DNA of 64,000 nucleotides from Bradyrhizobium sp. SZCCT0148 (GTDB lineage: Bacteria; Pseudomonadota; Alphaproteobacteria; Rhizobiales; Xanthobacteraceae): assembly GCF_018129985.1 (NCBI RefSeq), contig NZ_JAFCKT010000005.1:310001-374000 (forward strand), read 5' to 3'. Of the stretch, positions 27,377-36,755 are shown piece by piece (the first letter of the stretch is position 1; each line of letters opens with the position of its first letter). The translations under genes were made by a program, and so were the position numbers. The notes under the pieces are model-generated. The model did no database searches and had not been told where the DNA came from. It saw nothing but the letters and a program-made list of their open reading frames with translations.

Positions 27377-27488
27377 AATTTTCCGCATAAGTTGCGGTTC
27401 CGGATTAACCGGGCTGCAGGTTGTGCCCCGTACATTTTCGGGTGTTGAGACCAACCAACACAGCTTGGAATTGTAACGGAGGCGAGTC

Positions 27489-27653
27489 TTGAAGAACATT
27501 ATTCAGAAGTTCCGGTCGGATGAGTCCGGTGCAACGGCGATCGAATACGGTCTGATTGCCGCAGGAATTGCTCTGGCGATCATCACCGTGGTGAACAGCC
27601 TCGGCGTCACTCTGAACGACAAGTTCACGTCGATTAGCACCTCCTTGAAGTAA
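27489..27653 (+). CDS. Flp/Fap-type pilin subunit (type IVb, Tad pilus)
   Basis: The frame starts at TTG 27489, six bases after a clear GGAGG (27478-27482), and encodes 54 residues. It has the Flp prepilin signature: a short basic head, then the processing site in DESGATAIEYGLIAAGIALA, where a Tad prepilin peptidase would cut after Gly and the Glu-Tyr pair of mature Flp pilins follows, then a hydrophobic helix and a short tail ending STSLK. Flp pilins build Tad adhesion pili. No other tad or cpa genes lie in this window, so assembly genes must be elsewhere. Confidence 0.93.
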   Translation: MKNIIQKFRSDESGATAIEYGLIAAGIALAIITVVNSLGVTLNDKFTSISTSLK

Positions 27654-27708
27654 TTTCCGCCTCCATTTCCCAGCGGGGGGCCGTTTTCTTCAAAGGCTAG
27701 TCCTGATC

Positions 27709-27739
27709 ACCGCCCGCGAGGGGTTCCCCCTGGCGGGCG
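27709..27739 (+). terminator. Hairpin after the Flp pilin gene, possible terminator
   Basis: CCGCCCGC (27709-27716) pairs with GCGGGCGG (27732-27739), with an inner GGGG/CCCC pairing in the loop, followed by GGGCGTTTTGG. The T run is short, so its strength is uncertain. Confidence 0.55.
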
Positions 27740-27782
27740 GGGGCGTTTTGGGGCCACCGTTTCCGGTCGATTTCACAGATTG

Positions 27783-27948
27783 TCCACCGCTTGCCGGGAC
27801 GCCGTCCACCCGCTTTTCCAGCGATTGTCCTGCCGATTTTCCACCGGCTTTCACCAAGTTCGGTCGCGACCTTCCGGCCCCCATATCGTCGGTCCAAACA
27901 CAGGCCATTCAACAGCCAGTCCACAGCTCATCCACAGGCCTATCCACG
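27783..27948. repeat. Array of TCCAC motifs resembling DnaA boxes
   Basis: Six TCCAC pentamers occur at 27783, 27805, 27840, 27920, 27931 and 27943. The last three are 11 and 12 bases apart. The best match to the DnaA box TTATCCACA is TCATCCACA at 27928-27936 (8 of 9); CTATCCACG at 27940-27948 matches 7 of 9. The array fills the space between the pilin terminator and the end of the convergent oxidoreductase gene. Function is unknown. Confidence 0.4.
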
Positions 27949-29550
27949 GCTTCCGAACAGCGACCGGTGATCGCTCAAGATCACCTGCGCCGCGTTATGG
28001 CCGGGCGCCCCGGTGACGCCGCCGCCGGGATGGGCGCCGGAGCCGCAATGATAGAGGCCGCTGAGCGGTCCGCGATAATCGGCATGGCCCAGCATCGGCC
28101 GTGCCGAGAACAACTGGTTCAAGCTCAGCGCGCCGTGGAAGATGTCACCGCCGAGCAGGCCGAACTGCCGTTCGAGATCGAGCGGGGAAAGGATCTGGCG
28201 GCCCAGCACGCTCGCCGCAAAACCCGGCGCATATTTATCCACCGTCGCGATCATGAGATCGGCGACTTCTTCGCGATGGTCATCCCAAGATCGTCCATCG
28301 GGAAGCTCCGGCGCGACGTGCTGGCAGAACAGGCTGGCTACGTGCTTGCCCGCCGGGGCCAGCGTGTTGTCGAGCGTCGAGGGGATCAGCATTTCGACGA
28401 CCGGCTCCCGGCTCCAGCCCTGCGCCCGTGCATCGAGCCAGGCGCGGTCCATGTAGGGAAGGCTCGGCGCCAGGATGATGCCGGAGCTAAGATGATCGCC
28501 GTCGCCCGGCAGCGCCGTGAACGAGGGCAGGCGGTCCAGCGCAACGTTCATGCGGAAGGTGCCGGAGCCGTTCTTCCAATTGCGGATGCGGGCGAGGAAG
28601 TCCGCAGGCAGAGCGTCGGCTGCGACCAGCCGCGTGTAGAGCAGCTTTGGATTGACATTGGCCGCGACATATTTCGCGCGGATCGTCGCGCCATTCTCCA
28701 GCACGACGCCGACGGCGCGGTCGCGCTCGACGATGACCTCGCGGACGCCGGCATCGGTTTCGATCACGACGCCGCGGTCGCGTGCCGCGCGCGCCATCGC
28801 CTGCGTGATCGCGCCCATGCCGCCGATGGCGTGGCCCCAGACCCCCTTCTTGCCATTCACCTCGCCGAAGGCGTGATGCAGCATCACATAGGCCGAGCCG
28901 GCGGCGTAGGGGCTGGCATAATTGCCGACGATAGCGTCGAAACCGAACAGCGCCTTGACCAGATCATGCTCGAAGCGTTCGTCCAGCATCTCGCCGGCGG
29001 AGCGGGTGAAGAGATCGAGCAGGCTGCGGCTCTGTTCCAGCGTAAGACCGCGCAGGATGTTGGCGGTCTTCCAGGCGTTGACACCTTCACGAACGGCCGC
29101 TGTGCCAAAGCCGTCGACGAGGTTCGGGGGCGCGCGCAAAACGAATTGCCTGAGCACGTCGGCGATATCTTCCAGCTCGCGTGAAAACCCGTCGAGCGCG
29201 CTTGCGTCGTGTGCGCTCAGCCGCGCGACAGATGCCTTCGTCCGTCCCTCGCCGGTGAGGAGATAGCTGCCGTCGGGCGCGGGCAGAAAATTCTGGGCGC
29301 GCCGTTCCACGATCCGCAGACCTTGTTCGGCGAGGCCGAGGTCGCTGACCACTTGCGGATTGAGCAAACTCACAGTGTAGGCCGCGACTGAATTGCGGAA
29401 CCCGGGGTGAAACTCCTCAGTGACCGCGGCACCGCCGACCACCTTGCGGCGCTCGACCACGTGCACGCGCAGGCCCGCGCGCGCCAGATAGGCCGCGCAA
29501 GTGAGGCCGTTATGGCCAGCGCCGATGATGAGAACGTCGGTCTCGGTCAT
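27940..29550 (-). CDS. FAD-dependent oxidoreductase, phytoene dehydrogenase-like
   Basis: The 536-residue protein begins with a classic FAD-binding Rossmann fold, DVLIIGAGHNGLTCAAYLARAG, then VVERRKVVGGAAVTEEFHPGF, and ends with the family's second FAD motif region (GLYHCGSGAHPGGGVTGAPGHNAAQVIL). This matches the COG1233/PYROXD2-type group related to phytoene desaturases and amine oxidases. No carotenoid genes are nearby, so a carotenoid role is not supported; the substrate is unknown. It ends near the TCCAC array. Confidence 0.9.
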   Translation of the reverse strand: MTETDVLIIGAGHNGLTCAAYLARAGLRVHVVERRKVVGGAAVTEEFHPGFRNSVAAYTVSLLNPQVVSDLGLAEQGLRIVERRAQNFLPAPDGSYLLTGEGRTKASVARLSAHDASALDGFSRELEDIADVLRQFVLRAPPNLVDGFGTAAVREGVNAWKTANILRGLTLEQSRSLLDLFTRSAGEMLDERFEHDLVKALFGFDAIVGNYASPYAAGSAYVMLHHAFGEVNGKKGVWGHAIGGMGAITQAMARAARDRGVVIETDAGVREVIVERDRAVGVVLENGATIRAKYVAANVNPKLLYTRLVAADALPADFLARIRNWKNGSGTFRMNVALDRLPSFTALPGDGDHLSSGIILAPSLPYMDRAWLDARAQGWSREPVVEMLIPSTLDNTLAPAGKHVASLFCQHVAPELPDGRSWDDHREEVADLMIATVDKYAPGFAASVLGRQILSPLDLERQFGLLGGDIFHGALSLNQLFSARPMLGHADYRGPLSGLYHCGSGAHPGGGVTGAPGHNAAQVILSDHRSLFGSRG

Positions 29551-29728
29551 GATTTCCCTGGCGTCATTCCGGGGCGATGCGCAGCATCGCGCTTCGCAAG
29601 CCCCGGCAGGACATCTCTATATCAAGCATTTCCGACTGCAACATCACGACGCCCTTTATTGCCCGTTCAGGCGCCTTGTGCTCCATTGCGCGCGTCCGGC
29701 GCCCGCCGGGTTTTGAGCCGGAGCTTTC

Positions 29729-32008
29729 ATGGATTCGATCGCGCAACCTGCCGCCACGGAGCAGCCGTCCTCGTCACGCAACCGGCTGTTGCTGACGGTC
29801 TACACCGCTGCGATCTTCGTCAGCGCATTGCTGCTGTTCTCGGTGCAGCCGCTGTTCACGAAGATGGTGCTGCCGCGGCTCGGCGGCTCGCCGGCGGTGT
29901 GGTCGGTGGCGATGGTGTTCTTCCAGTCGTTGCTACTGGCAGGCTACGCGTACGCCCATCTGTTGATGCAGGCGAGGAACCGAACCGTTCCGGTCGCCGT
30001 GCATCTGGTGTTGCTGGTGCTGGCCTTCGTCACGCTTCCGCTCGGCGTCGCCTCCGCTTATGGCGAGCCGCCGGCGTCGGGCTATGCGTTCTGGCTGCTC
30101 GGCCTGTTCGTGGTCTCGATCGGCCTGCCGTTCTTCGCGCTCGCCGCCAACAATCCGTTGCTGCAGGCCTGGTTCGTCCGCACCGGCCATCCGGCCGGAC
30201 ACGACCCCTATTTCCTCTATGCCTCCTCCAACATCGGCAGCTTCCTTGCGCTGCTGTCCTATCCGTTCCTGCTCGAGCCGATGTTCACGCTGCATGCGCA
30301 GAACCGGCTCTGGACCGGCTTCTATGGACTGTTGATCCTCCTGATCGCCGCCTGCGGTTTGCTGTTGTTGCGCTCGCCGAAGCTCGCGCAGGTCGACGCG
30401 CGGACTGAGGACGCCAATGCACCGGCGCCTGATATACTGACGCGGTTGCGCTGGATCTTCCTCGCCGCCGTGCCCTCGGGTCTTCTCATCGCGGTCACCG
30501 CGCACATCTCGACCGACGTCGCCGCGGCGCCGCTGCTCTGGGTGCTGCCGCTGTCGCTGTATCTGCTCACCTGGGTCGTGGTGTTCCAGTCGCGGCCGCT
30601 GTTGCCGCACAAATGGATGCTGATGCTGCAACCGGTCGCGATCGCGGGCGTCATCGTCCTGCTCGCGTTCGGCGGCGAGCAGAATTTGCTGCTGACACTC
30701 GGTGGCCACCAGTTATGCTTCTTCATCATCGCCATGGCCTGTCACGGCGAACTGGCGCGGACCCGGCCGGCGGCCAGATATCTTACCGGTTTCTACGTCG
30801 CGCTGTCGTTCGGCGGCATGGTCGGCGGTCTCTTTGCTGGCCTCCTTGCTCCCTTCACCTTCTCATGGATCGCCGAATACCCGATCCTGATCGCGTTTGC
30901 CGCGCTGTGCCGGCCGTCCGCGAACGAGCGCTTCGCCGGCATCGTCAAATGGTACTGGCTGGTGCTCGCCTCGCTCGCGGTGGCCCTGGTTGCGACGTCC
31001 TATACCACCGGCAGCCCCTCGACCTGGCTGGAGGATCACCGCGTCTGGGTCGCCGGCGCCGTCGGCGTGCTCGCCGCGCTGCTCGCACTGGCGCTCGATG
31101 CCGGCCGCTGGAAGATCTTCGCCACTGTCGCGCTCGCGCTGGCGCTGATCCGGGTCTATCCGGCGGACGAGGGCCGGGTCACGACGGTGCGCAGCTTCTT
31201 CGGCGTGCACAAGATCGTGGTGACGCCAGGCGGCTATTTCCACGTGCTGATGCACGGCACCACAATCCACGGCGCCGAGCGTTTTCGCAACAATGACGGC
31301 ACGCCGGTCACCGGCCGGCCCGAGCCGATCACCTATTATCACAAGGACGGCGGCATCGGTCAGGCTGTCAGCGCGATCCGCGAACGCAAGGGCGCGCCGC
31401 TCAAGGTCGCCGCGATCGGTGTCGGATCGGGTACGCTCGCCTGCGCCGCCGAACCCGGCGAGGACTGGAAATTCTTCGAGATCGACCAGTCGATGGTGGA
31501 TGCGGCGCGTGACCCCAGGAACTTCCGCTACATATCGAGCTGCCTGCCGGACATGAAGCCGGTGATCGGCGATGCGCGCCTCACCTTCGCAAAGGAGCCT
31601 GACGGCGCCTACGACCTCATCATCGTCGATGCCTATTCGTCGGATGCGATCCCGATTCATCTGGCCACTGAAGAGGCGATGAAGATCTACAAGGACAAGC
31701 TGGCCCCGCAAGGTGCCGTGGTGATGCACGTCTCCAACCGGCATCTGGATCTCGAGACCGTCGTGGTCGGCATTGCCGACGCCAACGATCTCAAGAGCTG
31801 GGTCTTCAACGAAGATTCCGGGCGTGATGGCGATTACATCTTCTCGACCGACGTCGTCATCTCCGCGCGCGAGGAGGCTGATGTCGGCAGGCTCGCGTCC
31901 TCCAAGGTCTGGGAGCAGACCGAGGCCGACGACAAGGTGCGGGTCTGGACCGACGACTATTCCAACATCCTCGGCGCTTTGTACCGGCGCTTGAAGAATG
32001 GTGAGTAG
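29729..32008 (+). CDS. MFS-like membrane protein fused to a spermidine synthase-like domain
   Basis: The 759-residue protein has about twelve membrane segments in residues 20-480 and a C-terminal SAM-type fold related to spermidine synthases (AAIGVGSGTLACAAEPG, then FFEIDQSMVDAAR, and LIIVDAYSSDAIPIHLATEEAM). Such fusions are known in many bacteria, but the reaction is not established. The DAYSSDAIPIHL string corresponds to the catalytic loop of polyamine aminopropyltransferases. Whether it transfers aminopropyl groups cannot be told from sequence. The ATG at 29729 begins before the first membrane segment. Confidence 0.9.
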   Translation: MDSIAQPAATEQPSSSRNRLLLTVYTAAIFVSALLLFSVQPLFTKMVLPRLGGSPAVWSVAMVFFQSLLLAGYAYAHLLMQARNRTVPVAVHLVLLVLAFVTLPLGVASAYGEPPASGYAFWLLGLFVVSIGLPFFALAANNPLLQAWFVRTGHPAGHDPYFLYASSNIGSFLALLSYPFLLEPMFTLHAQNRLWTGFYGLLILLIAACGLLLLRSPKLAQVDARTEDANAPAPDILTRLRWIFLAAVPSGLLIAVTAHISTDVAAAPLLWVLPLSLYLLTWVVVFQSRPLLPHKWMLMLQPVAIAGVIVLLAFGGEQNLLLTLGGHQLCFFIIAMACHGELARTRPAARYLTGFYVALSFGGMVGGLFAGLLAPFTFSWIAEYPILIAFAALCRPSANERFAGIVKWYWLVLASLAVALVATSYTTGSPSTWLEDHRVWVAGAVGVLAALLALALDAGRWKIFATVALALALIRVYPADEGRVTTVRSFFGVHKIVVTPGGYFHVLMHGTTIHGAERFRNNDGTPVTGRPEPITYYHKDGGIGQAVSAIRERKGAPLKVAAIGVGSGTLACAAEPGEDWKFFEIDQSMVDAARDPRNFRYISSCLPDMKPVIGDARLTFAKEPDGAYDLIIVDAYSSDAIPIHLATEEAMKIYKDKLAPQGAVVMHVSNRHLDLETVVVGIADANDLKSWVFNEDSGRDGDYIFSTDVVISAREEADVGRLASSKVWEQTEADDKVRVWTDDYSNILGALYRRLKNGE

Positions 32009-32121
32009 GGCACGAGAAGCATCGTCCGGTGCGATGCGCGGGGCCCATGGCGCGCTGCTCTGGTCCCGGATCTGCGGAGCAGCGTTGCACGCTGCACCGC
32101 GCCCGGGACACGAGACTGGAG

Positions 32122-33117
32122 TTACGGTGCGACCGGCGTCCCCGCCGGCAGCGCGATGCCCTTCTCGCCGGCAACCTCGCGCAGCAGGTCGGGCCGGTCG
32201 GAAATGATCCCGTCGACGCCGAGATCGATCATCCGCACCATGTCTTCGCGCTTGTTGACCGTCCACACCACGACGCGCAACCCGAGCTGGTGGGCTTCCG
32301 CGATGAGCGCGGCGGTCACATCGCCGAAATGGGGTGACCAGATCGCTCCGCCCGCCGCCTTGATCGTCCGCGGCAGCGAACCTCCGTGATCGGCCGGGTT
32401 GAAGCCCGCTGTCCAGTTGGTGGCCTTGTCCAGCGACACGGTCTGGCCCGAGCCGCGCTGCAGCGTCAGGTACACCGTCGTTATCTTCGGTGCCTGCTGC
32501 TGGACCAGCTGCAGGGTTCTCCAGTCGAAGGACTGGATCATGACGCGGTCGGAGAATGCTTCGGTCTCGATCAGCCCCAACAACTTCGCGACAAAGGCTT
32601 GCGGATCGAGCGTTTCGTCCGGATGGTTCGGGTCGATCTTGGTCTCGATGTTGAAACGCACGCGCGAGTTGCCGGATTTTCGCACCAGCGCGAACAGCTC
32701 GCTTAGGGTTGGAATGCGCGTCCCCGGCACGGCGCGCTGGTCCGGGAATTGTTTCGCATAGGCACTGTCCGGCCGGATCTGGCCGACGTCATAGGTCCTG
32801 ACCTCGTCCAGCCGCATTTTCACGAAGGGCGTGCCGGGCGGAGTGATGTAAGCCCCGCCGGTGCCGCGTGCGAGATCAGGATTGAGCCCGCGCTCATGCG
32901 ACACCACGACCTCGCCGTCCGCGGTGACGCCGACATCGAGCTCCAGCGTGTCCACGCCCATCGACAACGCGTTGGCGAAGGCGGGCAGGGTGTTTTCAGG
33001 CAGCAGCGCTCGCCCGCCGCGATGGGCTTCGAGATCAAAAGCCATGTCTAGCGCCTTGGCTTGTCCTGCAATGAGGGCCGAGAGCACGGTCAGGATTGTC
33101 GTGATACGTGACGGCAT
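32122..33117 (-). CDS. Glycerophosphodiester phosphodiesterase, secreted
   Basis: GDPD enzymes cut glycerophosphodiesters to glycerol 3-phosphate and an alcohol. From the ATG at 33117 the 331-residue protein has a signal peptide (cut near AGQAKA) and the TIM-barrel signatures: EAHRGGRALLPENTLPAF with the catalytic His32, LELDVGVTADGEVVVSHE with Glu59, Asp61 and His74, and a late VVVWTVNK and GVDGIISDRPDLL. A start five codons earlier is possible but less likely. It is probably periplasmic and may scavenge phosphate from phospholipid headgroups. Divergent from the M28-like gene. Confidence 0.93.
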   Translation of the reverse strand: MPSRITTILTVLSALIAGQAKALDMAFDLEAHRGGRALLPENTLPAFANALSMGVDTLELDVGVTADGEVVVSHERGLNPDLARGTGGAYITPPGTPFVKMRLDEVRTYDVGQIRPDSAYAKQFPDQRAVPGTRIPTLSELFALVRKSGNSRVRFNIETKIDPNHPDETLDPQAFVAKLLGLIETEAFSDRVMIQSFDWRTLQLVQQQAPKITTVYLTLQRGSGQTVSLDKATNWTAGFNPADHGGSLPRTIKAAGGAIWSPHFGDVTAALIAEAHQLGLRVVVWTVNKREDMVRMIDLGVDGIISDRPDLLREVAGEKGIALPAGTPVAP

Positions 33118-33248
33118 CGGCGATCGCAGCACTCGTGAAAGCGCGAGCTTATGAAATCTTTGCGCGTTTCGTCCAGCCTCGCCGTTGACGGCGGCCTTTT
33201 AAGGCGGAAACTGTCGCCCAAAAAGCAACGGTTCGGGGAGCCACTCAC

Positions 33249-34510
33249 ATGCGGCTTGTCTTTATCGCAACGATGGCGGTGCTCATGATCGGACAGGTGG
33301 CAGCCAGGGACGTGCTTTCGGGCGCAAGTCTTTATGAAGATGTGGCGCGCTATGCCTCCTTCGGCCTGCACCGCTTCGGCTCTGCGGGCGATCGCGCGAC
33401 CGCCGACTGGATTGCCGGCGAGATGAAGCAGGCGGGCTTGGATGTCAGCTTCCAGCATGTCGTGCTAGGCCGGCAATATGTCGTCGAGCAGGCCAGCGCC
33501 GAAGTTGCCGGCACGAGTGTCGAAGCAACGCCATTCTGGTGGCCGCACCAGGACCGGGCGAGCTTCCGCCTGTCGGCGCCGCTTGCACGCGAAGGCGATG
33601 TCGCCGGCAAGATCCTTTGGTTGGAGCTGCCATTCGACCGCGGTGCGTATTTGGGGCCGACCCATCGCGCGGCCATTGCTGAAGCGGCAGCGAGGCAGCC
33701 GGCCGCGATCCTGCTGATGATCGGCAATCCCGCCGACGATCGCTTCGCCTACAATGTCACGCAGGAGGATGCGCCCTGGCCGATGCCGGTGATTGTGGTC
33801 GGAGCCAGGTCGAGAGCGACGTTCGAGCGCGCGCTCGCCTCGGGCGCAGCTGTCAGCTTCGACATCAAGGGCCATTACGAACGCATGTTACCGGCCGCAA
33901 CGTCATCGCCGAGATCGGCGCCGGTCGCGGGCCGACCGTCGTGGTCTCCACGCCGATGACCGGGTGGTTTGGCTGTGTCTGCGAGCGTGGTCCCGGTATC
34001 GCAAACTTCCTCGCGCTGGCCCGCACCGTTGCTGCGGAGAAATGGCCGGCTCATTTCGTCTTCGTCGCCACCGCCGGCCACGAGATCGGCCACGGTGGCA
34101 TGGAGTTGTTCCTGGCGCGCGGAGCGCCGGCGCCGAAGGACACGCTGGCGTGGATTCACTTCGGCTCGTCGAATGCGTGCTACGGCTTCGCGGAGGGTGC
34201 GCGCACCGATCGGCCCGAGGAGGAGCGCTATCTCGTGCTCAGCAAATCCGCGGTCGCGCTGACCGATGAGGCCTTCGCCAAGGTCGCGGCCAAACGCCTG
34301 GTGACCGAGAAGCAGGCGGTCGGTGAGCTGCGCGATGTGCACGCGGCGGGCTACGCGAACTTCCTCGGCATGGCCGGCCGGCATCGTACTTTCCACACGC
34401 CCTCGGATGAACTCGAAGGGACCGGGCCCGAGATCCTCGAGCCGGTCGCCCGCGCCTTCGTCGCTGCTGCGCGGAAGATCGTGGAACGCGGCGACGCCGC
34501 GTTCCGATAG
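33249..34510 (+). pseudogene. M28-like secreted peptidase homolog, split by a frameshift
   Basis: Two overlapping frames make one protein. The first (33249-33959) has a signal peptide, a domain with DRATADWIAGEMKQAGLDV and a protease-associated (PA) like part ending KGHYERML. The second frame resumes at about 33890 as TGRNVIAEIGAGRGP, then VVVSTPMTGWFG, TAGHEIGHGGMELFLARGA and FHTPSDELEG, and runs to 34510. The frame change fits loss of one base near 33888-33892. Either the gene is broken or this is a sequencing error. The usual first metal-ligand motif of M28 (H-x-D) is replaced by STPMTG, so even the intact form may not be a normal peptidase. Confidence 0.75.
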
Positions 34511-34512
34511 CG

Positions 34513-35307
34513 TCAGTTCTGGTAATAGTAGCCGCGCGGCTGGTAAACCTGCCGGGGCTGCGGCTGATAGTAGGTGCCCGGCTGGCCGTAACCCTGGTCG
34601 TAGGTTGGCTGCGGCAATTGCTGATAGGCCTGCGTGCCATAGGGCCGCGTGATCGGGCGCGGCGCAGGATAGCGCGCGCCGGTGTCGCTGCCGTCGGCGG
34701 GATAGATGTAATTGTCGTCCTGCGGCATGTAGCGACGGGCGGGCTGCTGCGGCGGCGTCAGGTTCACGGGATCGCCGGTGGTCGCGTACTGCTCTTCGAC
34801 AGGCTGCTGGGGCGCGCGGGCGATTGCATTGTTGGTGCGGCCGCGCGGATTGCGCGCAAGGGCCACCTGCGCCGAGCCGGTCAGCGTCACAGTGGTGTTG
34901 AGCACGCCTTGCTTCTGGACCAGCGCATAGAGCGTCGAGGCGTTCTGGCGCGACAGCCGTACGCAGCCATGGGACGCCGGCGAGCCGAGGCGGCCGACCG
35001 AGTCCGTGCCATGGATGGCGTGGCCGACCTTGGTGAAGAAGATTGCGTGCGGCATCGGCGCGTCGTCGAATTCCTTGGAGTAGTGATCCTCCTCCATCCG
35101 GAAGGTGCGGAACGCGCCGTTCGGTGTCTCGCGCGAGGGGATGCCGGTCGACACCGGCCAGTGATACCGCGCGACTCCATCGACCGCGACGGTCATCTGC
35201 TGATTGTCCTTGTCAACGGTGATCTCGACCTTGGCCTGCGCGCTGCCCGCGCTGAAAAGCATCAGGGACGTGAAAGCGATGAAAAATGAACGCATCTGAG
35301 AACGCAT
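34513..35307 (-). CDS. L,D-transpeptidase (YkuD domain), secreted
   Basis: L,D-transpeptidases make 3-3 peptidoglycan crosslinks or attach proteins to the wall. From the ATG at 35307 the 264-residue protein has a signal peptide (cut after GSAQA) and a YkuD domain with HAIHGTDSVGRLGSPASHGCVRL, holding His113 and the nucleophile Cys115. The C-terminal 130 residues are low-complexity, rich in Pro, Gln and Tyr (YQPQPRQVYQPRGYYYQN). Other starts at 35334 and 35295 are possible. It converges with the broken M28-like gene with only two bases between. Confidence 0.93.
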   Translation of the reverse strand: MRSQMRSFFIAFTSLMLFSAGSAQAKVEITVDKDNQQMTVAVDGVARYHWPVSTGIPSRETPNGAFRTFRMEEDHYSKEFDDAPMPHAIFFTKVGHAIHGTDSVGRLGSPASHGCVRLSRQNASTLYALVQKQGVLNTTVTLTGSAQVALARNPRGRTNNAIARAPQQPVEEQYATTGDPVNLTPPQQPARRYMPQDDNYIYPADGSDTGARYPAPRPITRPYGTQAYQQLPQPTYDQGYGQPGTYYQPQPRQVYQPRGYYYQN

Positions 35308-35612
35308 CTGAATCCTGGCCTCCGGCCTGTTCACGCTAGGCGCCGCGGCTCTCCGTCCCCGGCGTGCAATATGCCCGCAATCCGGCTTTCGTTCCAGCGG
35401 CCTGCCTGCCCATCGTTAACGCCGCGCTAGGCGTAAGCAAGGCCGCTTCGTGCCGGCGAGAGTGCAGCAGCGCTGACATTTTCGCGAGCGGCGACCCGTT
35501 CACCATCGCCGACAATTCGTCACGAAGGCGCAACTATTCCGCCGTCCGGCGCGTTGATGCTGACTTGCCTCGACAGGCGGCGCGCGCCGCCATTCAGCCC
35601 TTGGGATCGAAG

Positions 35613-35939
35613 ATGAACAAAGCCCGTATCGCCGCCGCGCCGTCGCCGGCCGGTTTGCCCGTCCGCTTGGCGTTCGCAGCCGCCGCCATCCTGCTCGCGC
35701 TGTTGGCGCTGCCGCAAGCCGGCCACGCCCAGGGAATCGTCCGGGGCGCCCAGGAAGGCTCTTACGAGGGCAACCGGATTGCCGGGCCCGTTGGTGGCGC
35801 GGTCGGAGGCGTCGTCGGTGCAGGCGTGGGCGGCGCCGTTGGTGCTGTCGAAGGCGTCCTCGGCATTCCCCACCGTCACTACCGTCATCGCTGCCGCGGC
35901 TATTACGACGGCTACCACCGCTTCCATTGTTATCGGTAA
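35613..35939 (+). CDS. Small secreted glycine-rich protein of unknown function
   Basis: The 108-residue product has a signal peptide (hydrophobic run to QAGHAQG), then a glycine-zipper-like stretch GPVGGAVGGVVGAGVGGAVGA (glycines every 3-4 residues), and a His-, Tyr- and Arg-rich end (HRHYRHRCRGYYDGYHRFHCYR). Glycine zippers often pack helices in membranes. The frame is open up to 35364, but the ATG at 35613, just before the signal peptide, is the sensible start. No function can be assigned. Confidence 0.75.
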   Translation: MNKARIAAAPSPAGLPVRLAFAAAAILLALLALPQAGHAQGIVRGAQEGSYEGNRIAGPVGGAVGGVVGAGVGGAVGAVEGVLGIPHRHYRHRCRGYYDGYHRFHCYR

Positions 35940-35993
35940 GCACGAGACGAACGCCATTCCGGGCTCGCCCTTCGGGCGGCCCGGATCGATAGC

Positions 35994-36755
35994 TCAATTC
36001 TTCAGCCGATACCCGGTGCGGAAGATCCACCAGATCACGACGAGGCAGATCACCAGGAACGCCAGCGTCATGCCGACGCTGACGGACATGCTGACATCAG
36101 CGATCTCGTAAAAGCTCCAGCGGAAGCCGGAGATCAAATAGACGACCGGATTGAGCAACGCCACCGTACGCCAGGTGGGCGGCAGCATGTCGATGGAATA
36201 GAAGCTGCCGCCGAGGAAGGTCAGCGGCGTCACCACCAGCATCGGGATCATCTGCAGCTTCTCGAAGCCGTCGGCCCAGATGCCGATGATGAAGCCGAAC
36301 AGGCTGAACGTCACTGCCGTCAGCACCAGGAAGGCCAGCATCCAGACCGGATGGTGGATGTGCAGCGGCACGAACAGCCCGGCCGTCGCCAGGATGATCA
36401 GGCCGAGGATGATCGACTTGGTCGCGGCGGCACCGACATAGCCAAGCACGATCTCGAAATAGGAGATCGGCGCCGACAGGATCTCGTAGATGGTGCCGGT
36501 GAATTTCGGGAAGTAGATGCCGAACGAGGCGTTGGCGATGCTCTGGGTCAGCACCGAGAGCATGATCAGGCCGGGCACGATGAAGGTGCCGTAGCTGACG
36601 CCCTCGACCTGGCTGATGCGCGATCCGATCGCCGCGCCGAACACCACGAAATAGAGCGAGGTCGAGACCACCGGCGAGACGATGCTTTGCAGCAGCGTGC
36701 GCCAGGTGCGCGCCATTTCGAACAGATAGATGGCGCGGATGGCGCGATGGTTCAT
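35994..36755 (-). CDS. ABC-2 type transporter permease (YadH-like)
   Basis: The 253-residue protein has about six membrane segments and the ABC-2 membrane domain pattern (TLLQSIVSPVVSTSLYFVVFG at the first helix, and GGSFYSIDMLPPTWRTVALLNPVVYLISGFRW near the end), as in YadH and NodJ-like permeases. It pairs with the ATPase gene just upstream on the same strand; the ATPase stop and this ATG overlap (ATGA). The exported substrate is unknown. Confidence 0.93.
   Translation of the reverse strand: MNHRAIRAIYLFEMARTWRTLLQSIVSPVVSTSLYFVVFGAAIGSRISQVEGVSYGTFIVPGLIMLSVLTQSIANASFGIYFPKFTGTIYEILSAPISYFEIVLGYVGAAATKSIILGLIILATAGLFVPLHIHHPVWMLAFLVLTAVTFSLFGFIIGIWADGFEKLQMIPMLVVTPLTFLGGSFYSIDMLPPTWRTVALLNPVVYLISGFRWSFYEIADVSMSVSVGMTLAFLVICLVVIWWIFRTGYRLKN

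Noticed and set aside
27748..29184. Long plus-strand frame of 478 codons
   Set aside because: Antisense of the FAD oxidoreductase; it starts inside the terminator and TCCAC region.
29551..29728. GTCATTCCGGGGC repeat-like start before the MFS/spermidine synthase gene
   Set aside because: Only one clear end and a short hairpin; too decayed to call as an element.
32009..32121. GC-rich gap with CACGAGA at both sides, possible family A repeat
   Set aside because: The two CACGAGA copies are in the same orientation, so the element is at most a fragment; not called.
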